A stretch of DNA of 64,000 bases from Brevibacterium sp. CBA3109 (lineage in GTDB: Bacteria > Actinomycetota > Actinomycetes > Actinomycetales > Brevibacteriaceae). The stretch spans positions 1,860,001 to 1,924,000 of the forward strand of contig NZ_CP158281.1 of NCBI RefSeq assembly GCF_040256645.1, given 5' to 3'. Both the position numbers and the translations under genes were made by a program. The notes beneath the pieces were generated by a model. It had not been told where the DNA came from and ran no database searches. It saw only the letters and a program-made list of their open reading frames with translations. Positions 9,039 to 17,412 of this stretch are shown piece after piece (within the stretch, counting starts at the first letter, position 1; the number at the start of each line of letters is the position of its first letter).

Positions 9039-9082
9039 CATGACGAAGGACCCTGACCGATCGGTCAGGGTCCTTCGTCATG
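9039..9082. terminator. 44-bp perfect palindrome, probable bidirectional terminator
   Basis: Two 22-base arms are exactly complementary with no unpaired centre (axis between 9060 and 9061, central bases CCGATCGG). It lies between convergent pgi and secG, where a shared terminator is expected. No run of T follows either side, which is common in actinobacteria. The central TGACCGATCGGTCA also resembles TetR-type operators, but no promoter or regulator gene is adjacent. Confidence 0.7.
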
Positions 9083-9221
9083 GTCTGCGGATCACGGGCT
9101 GGTCTTCATGGTGCCAAAGCCCATCCTCACGCCAAGCCCTCGGCGGGCATGTCTGCGAGGTCAGGCCGTGTCCCAGCCCTCACACTCAGGCAACGACTTC
9201 GCTGCCTGAAGTTGAATGAAC

Positions 9222-9467
9222 TCAGGCGTTGAAGCGGGTGATGAGACCCAGCAGGATGATGCACGCGCCCCAGACGATCGCCATCAGAGTCGTGAACCGG
9301 TTGAGGTTGCGTTCGGCAACGCCCGAGGATCCCAGCGATGAGGTCATGCCGCCACCGAACATGTCTGACATGCCGCCACCCTTGCCCTTGTGCATGAGGA
9401 TGAGGAGAGTCAGGAAGATGCTCGTGATGACGAGCAACGCGATGAGTATGATGTTGAGGATTTCCAC
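9222..9467 (-). CDS. secG: Preprotein translocase subunit SecG
   Basis: An 81-residue membrane protein of the SecYEG channel. It has the two-helix SecG layout: a first segment at about residues 3-24, a glycine-rich loop with HKGKGGGMSDMFGGG, and a second segment at about residues 60-78. Position next to tpiA-pgk-gap is the usual actinobacterial place. The start is GTG at 9467 without a strong ribosome-binding site, 43 bases after the tpiA stop, so it is probably translated from the same mRNA. Confidence 0.93.
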   Translation of the reverse strand: MEILNIILIALLVITSIFLTLLILMHKGKGGGMSDMFGGGMTSSLGSSGVAERNLNRFTTLMAIVWGACIILLGLITRFNA

Positions 9468-9510
9468 GTCGAGAACTACCTATATTTCGTCAGAGGATGT
9501 GTTGGTCAGT

Positions 9511-10296
9511 CTACTTTGCCACTGCGGCCTTGCACAAAGCGGCGAAGTCGGGGCCGTTGAGGCTTGCTCCTCCGACGAGTGCGCCGTCGACATCGTCGGA
9601 GGCCACGATCTGCGCGACATTGTCGGTTTTGACCGAACCGCCATAGATGATCCGGGTGCTCGAAGCCAGTGCTGAGCCGTGCTTCTCTTCGAGATGGGCA
9701 CGGACAGCCGCAGCCATCTCAGCTGCGTCCTCCGCCGTCGCGGTCTCTCCCGTGCCGATCGCCCAGACCGGTTCGTACGCGATGACGAGCCCCTCGAGTG
9801 CAGCGGAGCCGAGGCCGGCCAAGGACTCTTCGAGCTGCGTGAGAGTGAAGTCCACGTGGGTTTTCTCCTGACGCTGCTCCAGCGACTCTCCGATGCACAG
9901 GATGGGTGTGATCTCCTGCGCCAGTGCCGCCTTGACCTTGGCCGCGACGACGTCGTTGGTCTCGTGGTTGTTCGCACGCCGTTCGCTGTGACCGACGACG
10001 ACATATGTGCAGCCCAGGCGGGACAGGAACGATGCCGCGATCTCTCCGGTATGGGCCCCAGGTTCGTGCTGCGAGACATCCTGCGCACCATAGGTCAGCC
10101 ACAGCTTGTCACCTTGGATGAGAGTCTGCACGGACCGGATGTCGGTGAACGGAGGAATCACGACGACATCGCATTTCGTCTCGTCGAGTTTGGCGTCTTC
10201 GAGTGCCCAAGCAAGCTTCTGGACACTCGAGATGGCTTCAAGATGATCGTGATTCATCTTCCAGTTGCCGGCTAGAAGCAGGGTGCGGTCGCTCAT
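9511..10296 (-). CDS. tpiA: Triosephosphate isomerase
   Basis: A 261-residue TIM-barrel enzyme that interconverts dihydroxyacetone phosphate and glyceraldehyde 3-phosphate. Catalytic residues are visible: Lys in AGNWKMN, His in VVGHSERR, and Glu in AYEPVWAIGTG; the phosphate loop IIYGGSVK follows. I chose the ATG at 10296 because the protein then begins MSDRTLLLAGNWKMN as in the family and GAAG lies six bases upstream. An ATG at 10302 and a GTG at 10314 overlapping the pgk stop are alternatives. It is co-transcribed with gap and pgk. Confidence 0.95.
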   Translation of the reverse strand: MSDRTLLLAGNWKMNHDHLEAISSVQKLAWALEDAKLDETKCDVVVIPPFTDIRSVQTLIQGDKLWLTYGAQDVSQHEPGAHTGEIAASFLSRLGCTYVVVGHSERRANNHETNDVVAAKVKAALAQEITPILCIGESLEQRQEKTHVDFTLTQLEESLAGLGSAALEGLVIAYEPVWAIGTGETATAEDAAEMAAAVRAHLEEKHGSALASSTRIIYGGSVKTDNVAQIVASDDVDGALVGGASLNGPDFAALCKAAVAK

Positions 10297-10310
10297 TGTC
10301 ATCTTCTTTC

Positions 10311-11528
10311 TCACGCGAGTGCTTGGAGTCCGGGCAGCGTCTTACCCTCGAGGTATTCGAGACTGGCACCGCCACCTGTGGAGATGTGGCCGAACTCGTC
10401 GTCGGCGAAGCCGAGTGTGCGCACGGCCGCTGCCGAGTCACCTCCACCGACGACAGTCAGACGAGTCGACTCAGTGCCGGGCTCGTTGGTCAGTGCCGCA
10501 GCCACGGCCTTGGTTCCGGCAGCGAAGGCTGGGAATTCGAAGACACCCATGGGACCGTTCCAGAACACGGTCTTCGAGTCTGAGATCACCTCAGCATAAG
10601 CCTCGGCCGATTCGGGCCCGATGTCGAGGCCCAGACCCTGCGCACCCGCTGGTGTCGATTCGAGTTCCGCGACGGGACGCACCCAGTTCTCGGCGTCTGC
10701 GGCGAAGGACGCGGCCATCACGATGTCCGTGGGCAGGATAATGTTCGCTCCCCCGTCCTCGGCACGTTTGAGATAGCCCTTGACGTCGTCTACTCGGTCC
10801 TTCTCCACGAGGCTGGACCCGATGTCGTGGCCGAGCGCGGCGAGGAAGGTGAAGACCATGCCGCCGCCGATGAGCAGATTGTCCGCACGATCGATGAGAT
10901 TGTCGATGACGCCCAGCTTGTCGGAGACCTTTGATCCACCGAGAACGACCGTGAATGGTGCCTGTGGGGAGTTCAGCAGACGATCGCTGACTTCGACCTC
11001 GGCCCGCACGAGTGATCCGGCGTAGTGCGGCAGCAGAGCTGCGATGTCATAGACAGAGGCCTGTTTGCGGTGGACGACTCCGAAACCGTCGGAGACGAAA
11101 TCGTCTGCCAGTGCGGCCAGCTGTGCCGCGAAGGCCTTCCGCTCGGCGTCGTCCTTCGACGTCTCCCCCGGGTTGAAGCGCAGATTCTCGAGCAGGAGGA
11201 CCTGACCATCGCCCAAAGCCTTCGCTTTGGTCGTCGCTTCAGCACCGACGGTGTCAGCTGCGAACACGACGTCGCGGCCGATCGCCTCGGCGAGTTCGGG
11301 AACCAGAGGCTGCAGCGAATACTGCGGGTCGGGTGCGCCCTTGGGACGTCCCAGGTGGGACATGACGATCACCCGGGCCCCCGCCTCGGCAAGTGTTCTG
11401 ATCGTGGTGGCCGAGGCCAAGATGCGACCACGGTCAGTGATCGCGCCCTCGTCCATCGGCACGTTCAGGTCACTGCGAACGAGGACCGTGCGGTGGGAGA
11501 AGATCTGCGGGTCGTCGTATGTCCTCAT
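10311..11528 (-). CDS. pgk: Phosphoglycerate kinase
   Basis: A 405-residue glycolytic kinase forming ATP from 1,3-bisphosphoglycerate. Family marks are VLVRSDLNVP near the N-terminus, VMSHLGRPKG, LLENLRFNPGE, the hinge region FTVVLGGSKVSDKLGVIDNL, and the nucleotide-binding VGGGDSAAAV near the C-terminus. GAAAGGA lies five bases before the ATG. The start overlaps the gap stop as ATGA, and its own stop overlaps the earliest possible tpiA start as GTGA. This tight packing implies coupled translation of gap-pgk-tpiA. Confidence 0.96.
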   Translation of the reverse strand: MRTYDDPQIFSHRTVLVRSDLNVPMDEGAITDRGRILASATTIRTLAEAGARVIVMSHLGRPKGAPDPQYSLQPLVPELAEAIGRDVVFAADTVGAEATTKAKALGDGQVLLLENLRFNPGETSKDDAERKAFAAQLAALADDFVSDGFGVVHRKQASVYDIAALLPHYAGSLVRAEVEVSDRLLNSPQAPFTVVLGGSKVSDKLGVIDNLIDRADNLLIGGGMVFTFLAALGHDIGSSLVEKDRVDDVKGYLKRAEDGGANIILPTDIVMAASFAADAENWVRPVAELESTPAGAQGLGLDIGPESAEAYAEVISDSKTVFWNGPMGVFEFPAFAAGTKAVAAALTNEPGTESTRLTVVGGGDSAAAVRTLGFADDEFGHISTGGGASLEYLEGKTLPGLQALA

Positions 11529-12526
11529 TTGTTCCTTTCACCGAGGATGTAGCTGACCATGTCTTTGAGGCGGTTGGTGTAGCCCCATTCGTTGTCGTAC
11601 CAGGCCACGACCTTGATCTGGTTGCCAAGCGTCATCGTGAGCTGGGAATCCACGATCGCCGAGGCGGTGGTGCCGACGATATCGGTCGACACCAGAGGCG
11701 CCGTGCTGTATTCGAGGTACGGCGAGGACTGGGCAGCCTTCGCCAGAATCTCGTTGACCTCTTCGGTCGTGGCACCCCGCTTCGGGCTGAAGGTGAAGTC
11801 GATGATCGACCCGGCAGGGACAGGAACGCGGATCGCGAGTCCGTCGAGCTTGCCTGCCAGGTGCGGCATCACCTTGCCGACGGTGCGTGCGGCGCCGGTC
11901 GTGGTCGGGACGATGTTGACGGCCGCTGCACGGGCGCGACGCAGATCGCGGTGCGGCCCGTCGACGAGCATCTGATCACCGGTGTAGGCGTGGACCGTGT
12001 TGAGCAGGCCGGATTCGACGCCGATGGCGTCGTCGACGGCCTTGACGATGGTGGCCATGCAGTTCGTTGTGCAGGAGGCGTTGGAGACGACGGTGTGCTG
12101 GGCCGGGTCGAAGTCAGCTTCGTTGACGCCCATGACGAACGTTCCGTCCACGTTCTTACCCGGTGCCGACAGCACGACTGTCTTCACAGTCCCGCCGAGG
12201 TGGACCTCGGCCTGGTCTCGTCGGGTGAATCGTCCGGTGGATTCGACGACGAGTTCGGCATCATGCGCAGACCAGTCGATATCGTGCGGATCAGCCTGGC
12301 TGAGCACCGAGATGGTTGTCCCATCGATGGTGAGTGAGTCTTCGCCGGCTTCGACCGTGTGGTCGAATCGCGGCCACACGGAGTCATAGGCCAGCAAGTG
12401 GGCCAGCGTCTGCGTGTCGGTGAGATCGTTGATGGCGACGACCTCGAAGTCACATGAGGGTTCGAGGGACAAGCGGTACAGGGCACGACCGATACGGCCG
12501 AAGCCGTTGATGGCGATTCGTCTCAT
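11525..12526 (-). CDS. gap: Glyceraldehyde-3-phosphate dehydrogenase, type I
   Basis: A 333-residue NAD-dependent enzyme. It begins with the Rossmann motif INGFGRIGR and carries the catalytic cysteine in SNASCTTNC (about residue 152) and the histidine in NTVHAYTGDQ. The residues VAINDLTD after the second strand fit NAD preference. It ends with WYDNEWGYTNRL. The gene starts nine bases after the whiA stop with little space for its own ribosome-binding site, so translation is probably coupled. It is followed by pgk and tpiA in the standard order. Confidence 0.96.
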   Translation of the reverse strand: MRRIAINGFGRIGRALYRLSLEPSCDFEVVAINDLTDTQTLAHLLAYDSVWPRFDHTVEAGEDSLTIDGTTISVLSQADPHDIDWSAHDAELVVESTGRFTRRDQAEVHLGGTVKTVVLSAPGKNVDGTFVMGVNEADFDPAQHTVVSNASCTTNCMATIVKAVDDAIGVESGLLNTVHAYTGDQMLVDGPHRDLRRARAAAVNIVPTTTGAARTVGKVMPHLAGKLDGLAIRVPVPAGSIIDFTFSPKRGATTEEVNEILAKAAQSSPYLEYSTAPLVSTDIVGTTASAIVDSQLTMTLGNQIKVVAWYDNEWGYTNRLKDMVSYILGERNK

Positions 12527-12535
12527 GCCTCGATC

Positions 12536-13519
12536 TTAGCGATCTTCGAGCATTTCCGGGGTGAGACTGGCCTCTGTGCCTGGAATTCCCAGATCTTCGG
12601 CATATTTGTCGGCCGTGGACAGCAGGCGACGGATGCGACCGGCGACGGCGTCCTTGGTCATCGGCGGATCGGCCAGTTGGCCCAGTTCTTCCAGCGATGC
12701 CTGTTTGTGTGTCACGCGCAGCTGGCCCGCGTAGCGCAGGTGTTCGGGAACCTCCTCGCCGAGGATCTCCAGAGCGCGCTCCACTCGGGCCCCGGCGGCC
12801 ACTGCGGCTCTGGCGGAGCGGCGCAGGTTCGCATCGTCGAAGTTGGCCAAACGGTTCGCTGTGGCACGGACCTCGCGTCGCATTCGACGCTCCTCCCACA
12901 CCAGGACAGCACTGTGGGAACCCATGCGGGTGAGCAGGGCCGCGATGTCGTCGCCATCGCGGATGACGACGCGGTCAACTCCGCGAACCTCCCGCGCCTT
13001 TGCGCTCAGTCCCAGTCGTCGGGCCGCGCCGACCAGGGCGAGTGCCGCCTCTGGTCCCGGACAAGTGACTTCGAGGGCAGAGGAACGACCGGGTTCTGTC
13101 AATGACCCGTGGGCGAGGAACGCTCCACGCCAGGCGGCTTCGGCATCGGCCACGGAGCCGTTGACGATGGCAGAGGGCAGTCCGCGAACGGGCCGTCCGC
13201 GGTTGTCGACGAGACCGGTCTGGCGGGCCAGCGCACCCCCGTCGCGGGTGACTCGCAGGAGGTAGCGGTTGGAGCGGCGGATTCCGGCGGCGTTGATGAC
13301 GACGATGTCAGCGTATTGGCCGTAGAGGTCCTTGATTTCGCTGCGGAGGCGTTTGGCTGCCTGCGCGGTGTCCAATTCGGCTTCCAACACGATCGAACCG
13401 TTGACGAGGTGAAGTGCGGAGGAGAAGCGGAAAATCGCAGACACTTCGGCTTTGCGAGCAGATGTGCGGGTGATCTTCACCCGTGCCAACTCATCCTTGA
13501 CCTGAGCGGTCAGTGCCAT
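12536..13519 (-). CDS. whiA: Sporulation/cell-division regulator WhiA
   Basis: A 327-residue DNA-binding protein with an N-terminal LAGLIDADG-like homing-endonuclease fold and a C-terminal helix-turn-helix (about residues 215-310). The N-terminus [14 protein letters not shown] and the C-terminal region [17 protein letters not shown] with GRIRRLL are diagnostic. WhiA controls septation genes in Streptomyces and is retained in non-sporulating actinobacteria and Firmicutes. AGGAGG lies seven bases before the ATG at 13519, which decides the start against a longer frame to 13552. It is third in the conserved rapZ-yvcK-whiA trio. Confidence 0.94.
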   Translation of the reverse strand: MALTAQVKDELARVKITRTSARKAEVSAIFRFSSALHLVNGSIVLEAELDTAQAAKRLRSEIKDLYGQYADIVVINAAGIRRSNRYLLRVTRDGGALARQTGLVDNRGRPVRGLPSAIVNGSVADAEAAWRGAFLAHGSLTEPGRSSALEVTCPGPEAALALVGAARRLGLSAKAREVRGVDRVVIRDGDDIAALLTRMGSHSAVLVWEERRMRREVRATANRLANFDDANLRRSARAAVAAGARVERALEILGEEVPEHLRYAGQLRVTHKQASLEELGQLADPPMTKDAVAGRIRRLLSTADKYAEDLGIPGTEASLTPEMLEDR

Positions 13520-13545
13520 TGTTCGTCCTCCTGCGACTGAATTTG

Positions 13546-14541
13546 CTACCACTGCTCGTCCACGCCGATCCCGGCGTCCACCAACATGTCACGGTAACAC
13601 GCGGCTAGCTTGAGGCTGTCATGCTGTCCTGCCCGCCGTGAGTGCAGCGGGCGAGCCCACAGTTTGGCGTTGAACATCTCCCGTGCACACCGCTCCAGAT
13701 CAGGCTCCACCAGTGTTGCAGCCTCGTCGACGAACACATAGTTCAGCTCGAGTGAGGGGGCGTGCCTGTGCAGTGACACGAGGTGTTCGCTGAGACTGAG
13801 ATCTCTTGTTTCGCCGTCACTGGAGCTGAGGTTCAAGGTGAGGGACTTCACCGCGGAGGATCGTCTGATCGCCTCCGCGAGGGAGGGAACGAGGAGATGC
13901 GGCATCACCGAGGTGTACCAGGAGCCGGGTCCGAGATTGAGCACATCCGCCTCGGCGACGGCTTCGATCGTCTCGTGTCGGGCCGGTGGGACCGGCGGGT
14001 CGAGCCGGACGGTCTCAACATGTCCCAGGGTGGAGGCGAGCACGGACTGACCCCGCACGACCTGGAAGGACCCCGGGAACTTCACATCGGCTTCGATCGT
14101 CAGTGGAATCGAGGACATGGGCAGGACCCGACCATGGGCGCGCAGCAGTTTGGCCATCCAGTCGAGGCCGGCGACATGATCACCATGGATCTGCCACAGG
14201 GCGGAGATGAGCAGGTTACCCACGGAATGTCCGCTGAGTTCACCGTCGGAGTCGAATCGGTGCTGGATCACGTCCCGCCAGGTCTTGCCCCAATTCCCAT
14301 CGTCGCAGAGTGCTGCCAAGGCCATTCTCAGGTCCCCGGGTGGGAGACCGCCGAGCTCATTGCGGAGCCTGCCGGAGGAACCTCCGTCATCGGCAACCGT
14401 GACCACAGCCGTCAGGGACTCGGTGAGCAGACGGAAGGCGCGCAGGGCAGCGTAGAGGCCGTGCCCTCCCCCGAAGGAGACGATCTTGGGTCCCTTGTCT
14501 TTGACATCAGGGATGATCTGCGGGAGATCTTCGGTCTCCAT
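13546..14541 (-). CDS. yvcK: Gluconeogenesis factor YvcK/CofD-like protein
   Basis: A 331-residue protein of the CofD/YvcK family. The nucleotide-binding start [16 protein letters not shown] and the following [14 protein letters not shown] are clear, as are [10 protein letters not shown] and [16 protein letters not shown]. Family members bind UDP-sugars and affect carbon metabolism and cell-wall synthesis; the true reaction is not settled. The ATG at 14541 has GGGGAG eight bases upstream and stands one base after the rapZ stop. Its place between rapZ and whiA is conserved across Gram-positive bacteria. Confidence 0.92.
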   Translation of the reverse strand: METEDLPQIIPDVKDKGPKIVSFGGGHGLYAALRAFRLLTESLTAVVTVADDGGSSGRLRNELGGLPPGDLRMALAALCDDGNWGKTWRDVIQHRFDSDGELSGHSVGNLLISALWQIHGDHVAGLDWMAKLLRAHGRVLPMSSIPLTIEADVKFPGSFQVVRGQSVLASTLGHVETVRLDPPVPPARHETIEAVAEADVLNLGPGSWYTSVMPHLLVPSLAEAIRRSSAVKSLTLNLSSSDGETRDLSLSEHLVSLHRHAPSLELNYVFVDEAATLVEPDLERCAREMFNAKLWARPLHSRRAGQHDSLKLAACYRDMLVDAGIGVDEQW

Positions 14542-14542
14542 C

Positions 14543-15439
14543 TCACTCTCTCCCCAGATCACGGTGGCGCACGGTGACCGGTATGCCGGTCTGCGCGGTG
14601 AGACTCTTGGCGATGCGTTCGCTGATCGCCACCGAACGATGTTTCCCGCCGGTGCAGCCGATACCGATCATCGCGTAGCCGCGACCTTCGTGGAGGTAGC
14701 CCTGTGAGACCGTGTCCAAGGTCGCAGTGTAGCGCTCGATGAACTCCTCGGCCCCGTTCTGGCCGACGACGAAGTCCGCGACGTCGGAGTCGAGTCCGTT
14801 GTGTCCGCGCAGGTGCGGAATCCAGTACGGGTTGGGCAGGAAGCGAACATCGGCGATGTGGTCAGCGTCCTTCGGCAGTCCGTATTTGAAGCCGAAGCTC
14901 ATTATAGTCAGACGCAGCAGTGGGGTGTCTCCGGTGCTGAAGCGTTTGCGCACCTGGCTGGAAAGCTGATGGACGTTGAGTTCGGAGGTGTCGATGATGA
15001 TGTCGGCACGGCGTTTGAGCGATTCGAGGGCCGAGCGTTCGCCTTCGATCCCTTCCAACAGCGTCCCTTCGCCTTGGAGCGGGTGAGGGCGGCGGGTGGA
15101 TTCGAAGCGTCGGACGAGAACTTCGTCGGCTGCATCGAGGTAGAGGATGCGCAGGGAGAGTCCCTGATCGACGAAGTCACTGATCGTGTCTTCGAGTTCC
15201 GTGTACTTCGCCCGACCCTTCGAGTCGGTGACGATGGCGATCTTGGGCAGTGCCCCATCGGCACGGGCGATGAGTTCGACGAGGGGACGCATCATCTGCG
15301 GAGGCAGATTGTCGACGACGTACCAGTCCATGTCCTCGAGCACATTGGCCACGGTGGTCCGACCTGCTCCGGACATTCCCGTCACGAGGACGACCTCGAT
15401 GGGATGGTCGGCGCCGTTCGATTCGGCCTGCGTACTCAC
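14543..15439 (-). CDS. rapZ: RNase adapter protein RapZ
   Basis: A 298-residue P-loop protein. The Walker A motif is in LVTGMSGAGRTTVANVL (about residues 18-34), followed by the family mark YVVDNLPPQMM. The C-terminal domain has FGFKYGLPKDAD, DVRFLPNPYW and the terminal IGIGCTGGKHRSV. In Escherichia coli RapZ steers RNase E to the GlmZ small RNA and senses glucosamine 6-phosphate; in actinobacteria the role is open, though a link to the cell envelope is likely. The GTG start at 15439 has a strong AAGGAGG upstream. A 113-base gap separates it from uvrC. Confidence 0.94.
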   Translation of the reverse strand: MSTQAESNGADHPIEVVLVTGMSGAGRTTVANVLEDMDWYVVDNLPPQMMRPLVELIARADGALPKIAIVTDSKGRAKYTELEDTISDFVDQGLSLRILYLDAADEVLVRRFESTRRPHPLQGEGTLLEGIEGERSALESLKRRADIIIDTSELNVHQLSSQVRKRFSTGDTPLLRLTIMSFGFKYGLPKDADHIADVRFLPNPYWIPHLRGHNGLDSDVADFVVGQNGAEEFIERYTATLDTVSQGYLHEGRGYAMIGIGCTGGKHRSVAISERIAKSLTAQTGIPVTVRHRDLGRE

Positions 15440-15552
15440 ACGTCCTCCTTGGGGTTCCGCGGTTGAAGACAGCTCTCGAGCACTACTCTAGAGCAGTTCT
15501 CCGACAGTGGGCTCAGTACCTGCCGAACCGTGAGTCTGCGGGGACCGTGAAG

Positions 15553-17412
15553 TCAGTCTGCAAGTGCGGCCGCGACCTTTTCTGCGAGGGCCTGGCCGAT
15601 GCCCTGGACCTCGCACAGTTCTTCGATGCTGGCTGCACGGACCTTCTTCACCGAGCCGAAATGGCGCAGCAGCGCAGACCGTTTGGACTCGCCCAGTCCG
15701 GAGATGTCGTCGAGGACGGAGCTGGTCATCGCTTTTGCCCGTTTCGAGCGGTGATAGCTGATGGCAAAGCGGTGAGCCTCATCGCGCAGACGCTGCATGA
15801 GGAAGAGTCCTTCTGAGTTCCGGGGCAGGATGACGGGGAACGGATCGTCTGGGACCCAAACCTCTTCGAGGCGTTTGGCCAGACCTACCACCGAAATGTC
15901 GACGAGGCCCAGATCGTGCAGTGCCCTGGTGGCGGCCGCCACCTGGGGGCCGGCCCCGTCGACGACGAGGAGGCTGGGACGGTATCCGAACCGTTCATCC
16001 GGTTCATCGGAGCTCATCTGCTCGAGGTAACGGCTGAATCGACGTGAGACGACGTCGTACATTGAGGCTGTGTCATCGGTTGCCGCTTCACCGTGAATGG
16101 CGAAGTGACGGTAGTCGCGCTTCTTCACGAGGCCGTCTTCGAACACCACGAGTGAAGCAACGACGTTGGACCCCTGGGTGTGCGAGATGTCGATGCATTC
16201 GATGCGCAGAGGTGCTTCGGGCAGCGACAGGTATTCCTGTATCTCCTTGAGCGCCGTGCTTCGGGTGGTCAGATCGGAGGAACGTTTGAGCTTGTGCTGA
16301 AGCAGAGCCTCTTTCGCATTCTTCGCCACGGTCTCGAGAACGGCCTTCTTCTCTCCGCGTTCCGGAACCCGGACGGTGACTATGGAACCGCGCTGTTCAC
16401 TCAGCCAGCTCTCGAGTGAGGCACTGTCGGCCGGGACCGTGTCGACGAGGATTTCACGGGGAATAGCATCCGCCTCGAGTCCCGTGTATGCCTGGCGGAG
16501 GTAGTCGGTGGTCAGTTCTGCCGGGCTGTGGTCGTCGGAGCGTTCAATGATCCAGCCACGCTGTCCCCGGATGCGTCCCTGGCGGACGTGGAAGACCTGC
16601 ACTGAGGCTTCGAGTTCCTCGGTGACGAGAGCGAACACGTCGCAGTCGGCGTTGACGGAGAGGACGACTGCCGACTTGTCGAGTACCTTCTGCAGCGCAG
16701 TGATCTCGTCCCGCAGGCGCGCCGCCCGTTCATAGTCAAGTTCTTCGGCGGCCGAGGCCATCTCCTTCTGGCGGTAGCTGATGAAGCGTCCGGTGTTGCC
16801 GGACATGAAATCAGAGATGCTGCGGGCCAGGTCCTTGTGGTCGTCCACACTGATCTGTCCCACACAGGGGGCAGCGCATTTGTCGATGTATCCCAACAGA
16901 CAGGGACGGCCGCTGCGTTCGGCTCGTCTGTACACTCCGGCAGTGCAGGTGCGCATCGGAAAGGCCCTCAGCAGCAGGTCGAGTGTGTCCTTGATCGCCC
17001 ACACCTGGGCGAAGGGACCGAAGTACTTCACGCCATGACGACGTTTGCCACGAGTGATGAAGGCCCGCGGCACCTCGTCGTTCATCGTGATCGCGAGGTA
17101 GGGGTATGACTTGTCGTCGCGGAACATGACGTTGAAGCGTGGATTGAATTCGTTGATCCACGTCCATTCGAGCTGCAGCGCCTCGACCTCAGTATCAACG
17201 ACAGTCCATTCCACTGAGGCAGCGGTGTGGACCATCGTCGAGGTTCGGGGGTGCAGCTGCGCGGGGTTCGAGAAGTACGAGTTCAACCGATTGCGGAGAT
17301 TCTTCGCCTTCCCGACATAGATCACCCGCCGGTCTGGGTCGCGGAATTTATAAACCCCAGCCGAGGTCGGGATGCTGCCTGTGGCTGGGCGGTAGGACGC
17401 TGGGTCAGCCAT
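15553..17412 (-). CDS. uvrC: Excinuclease ABC subunit C
   Basis: A 619-residue nuclease that makes both incisions in nucleotide excision repair. The N-terminal GIY-YIG domain shows [20 protein letters not shown]; the UVR segment lies near residues 205-240 ([20 protein letters not shown]); the C-terminal RNase-H-like domain has [11 protein letters not shown] and [10 protein letters not shown]; tandem helix-hairpin-helix units end the protein ([16 protein letters not shown]). The ATG at 17412 overlaps the end of uvrA by eight bases, so translation is coupled. A much longer upstream frame is only the shadow of uvrA. Confidence 0.96.
   Translation of the reverse strand: MADPASYRPATGSIPTSAGVYKFRDPDRRVIYVGKAKNLRNRLNSYFSNPAQLHPRTSTMVHTAASVEWTVVDTEVEALQLEWTWINEFNPRFNVMFRDDKSYPYLAITMNDEVPRAFITRGKRRHGVKYFGPFAQVWAIKDTLDLLLRAFPMRTCTAGVYRRAERSGRPCLLGYIDKCAAPCVGQISVDDHKDLARSISDFMSGNTGRFISYRQKEMASAAEELDYERAARLRDEITALQKVLDKSAVVLSVNADCDVFALVTEELEASVQVFHVRQGRIRGQRGWIIERSDDHSPAELTTDYLRQAYTGLEADAIPREILVDTVPADSASLESWLSEQRGSIVTVRVPERGEKKAVLETVAKNAKEALLQHKLKRSSDLTTRSTALKEIQEYLSLPEAPLRIECIDISHTQGSNVVASLVVFEDGLVKKRDYRHFAIHGEAATDDTASMYDVVSRRFSRYLEQMSSDEPDERFGYRPSLLVVDGAGPQVAAATRALHDLGLVDISVVGLAKRLEEVWVPDDPFPVILPRNSEGLFLMQRLRDEAHRFAISYHRSKRAKAMTSSVLDDISGLGESKRSALLRHFGSVKKVRAASIEELCEVQGIGQALAEKVAAALAD

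Noticed and set aside
9053..9068. TetR-type operator in the palindrome between pgi and secG
   Set aside because: The genes converge there and no promoter or regulator is near, so a terminator is the simpler reading. The similarity is kept only as a note.
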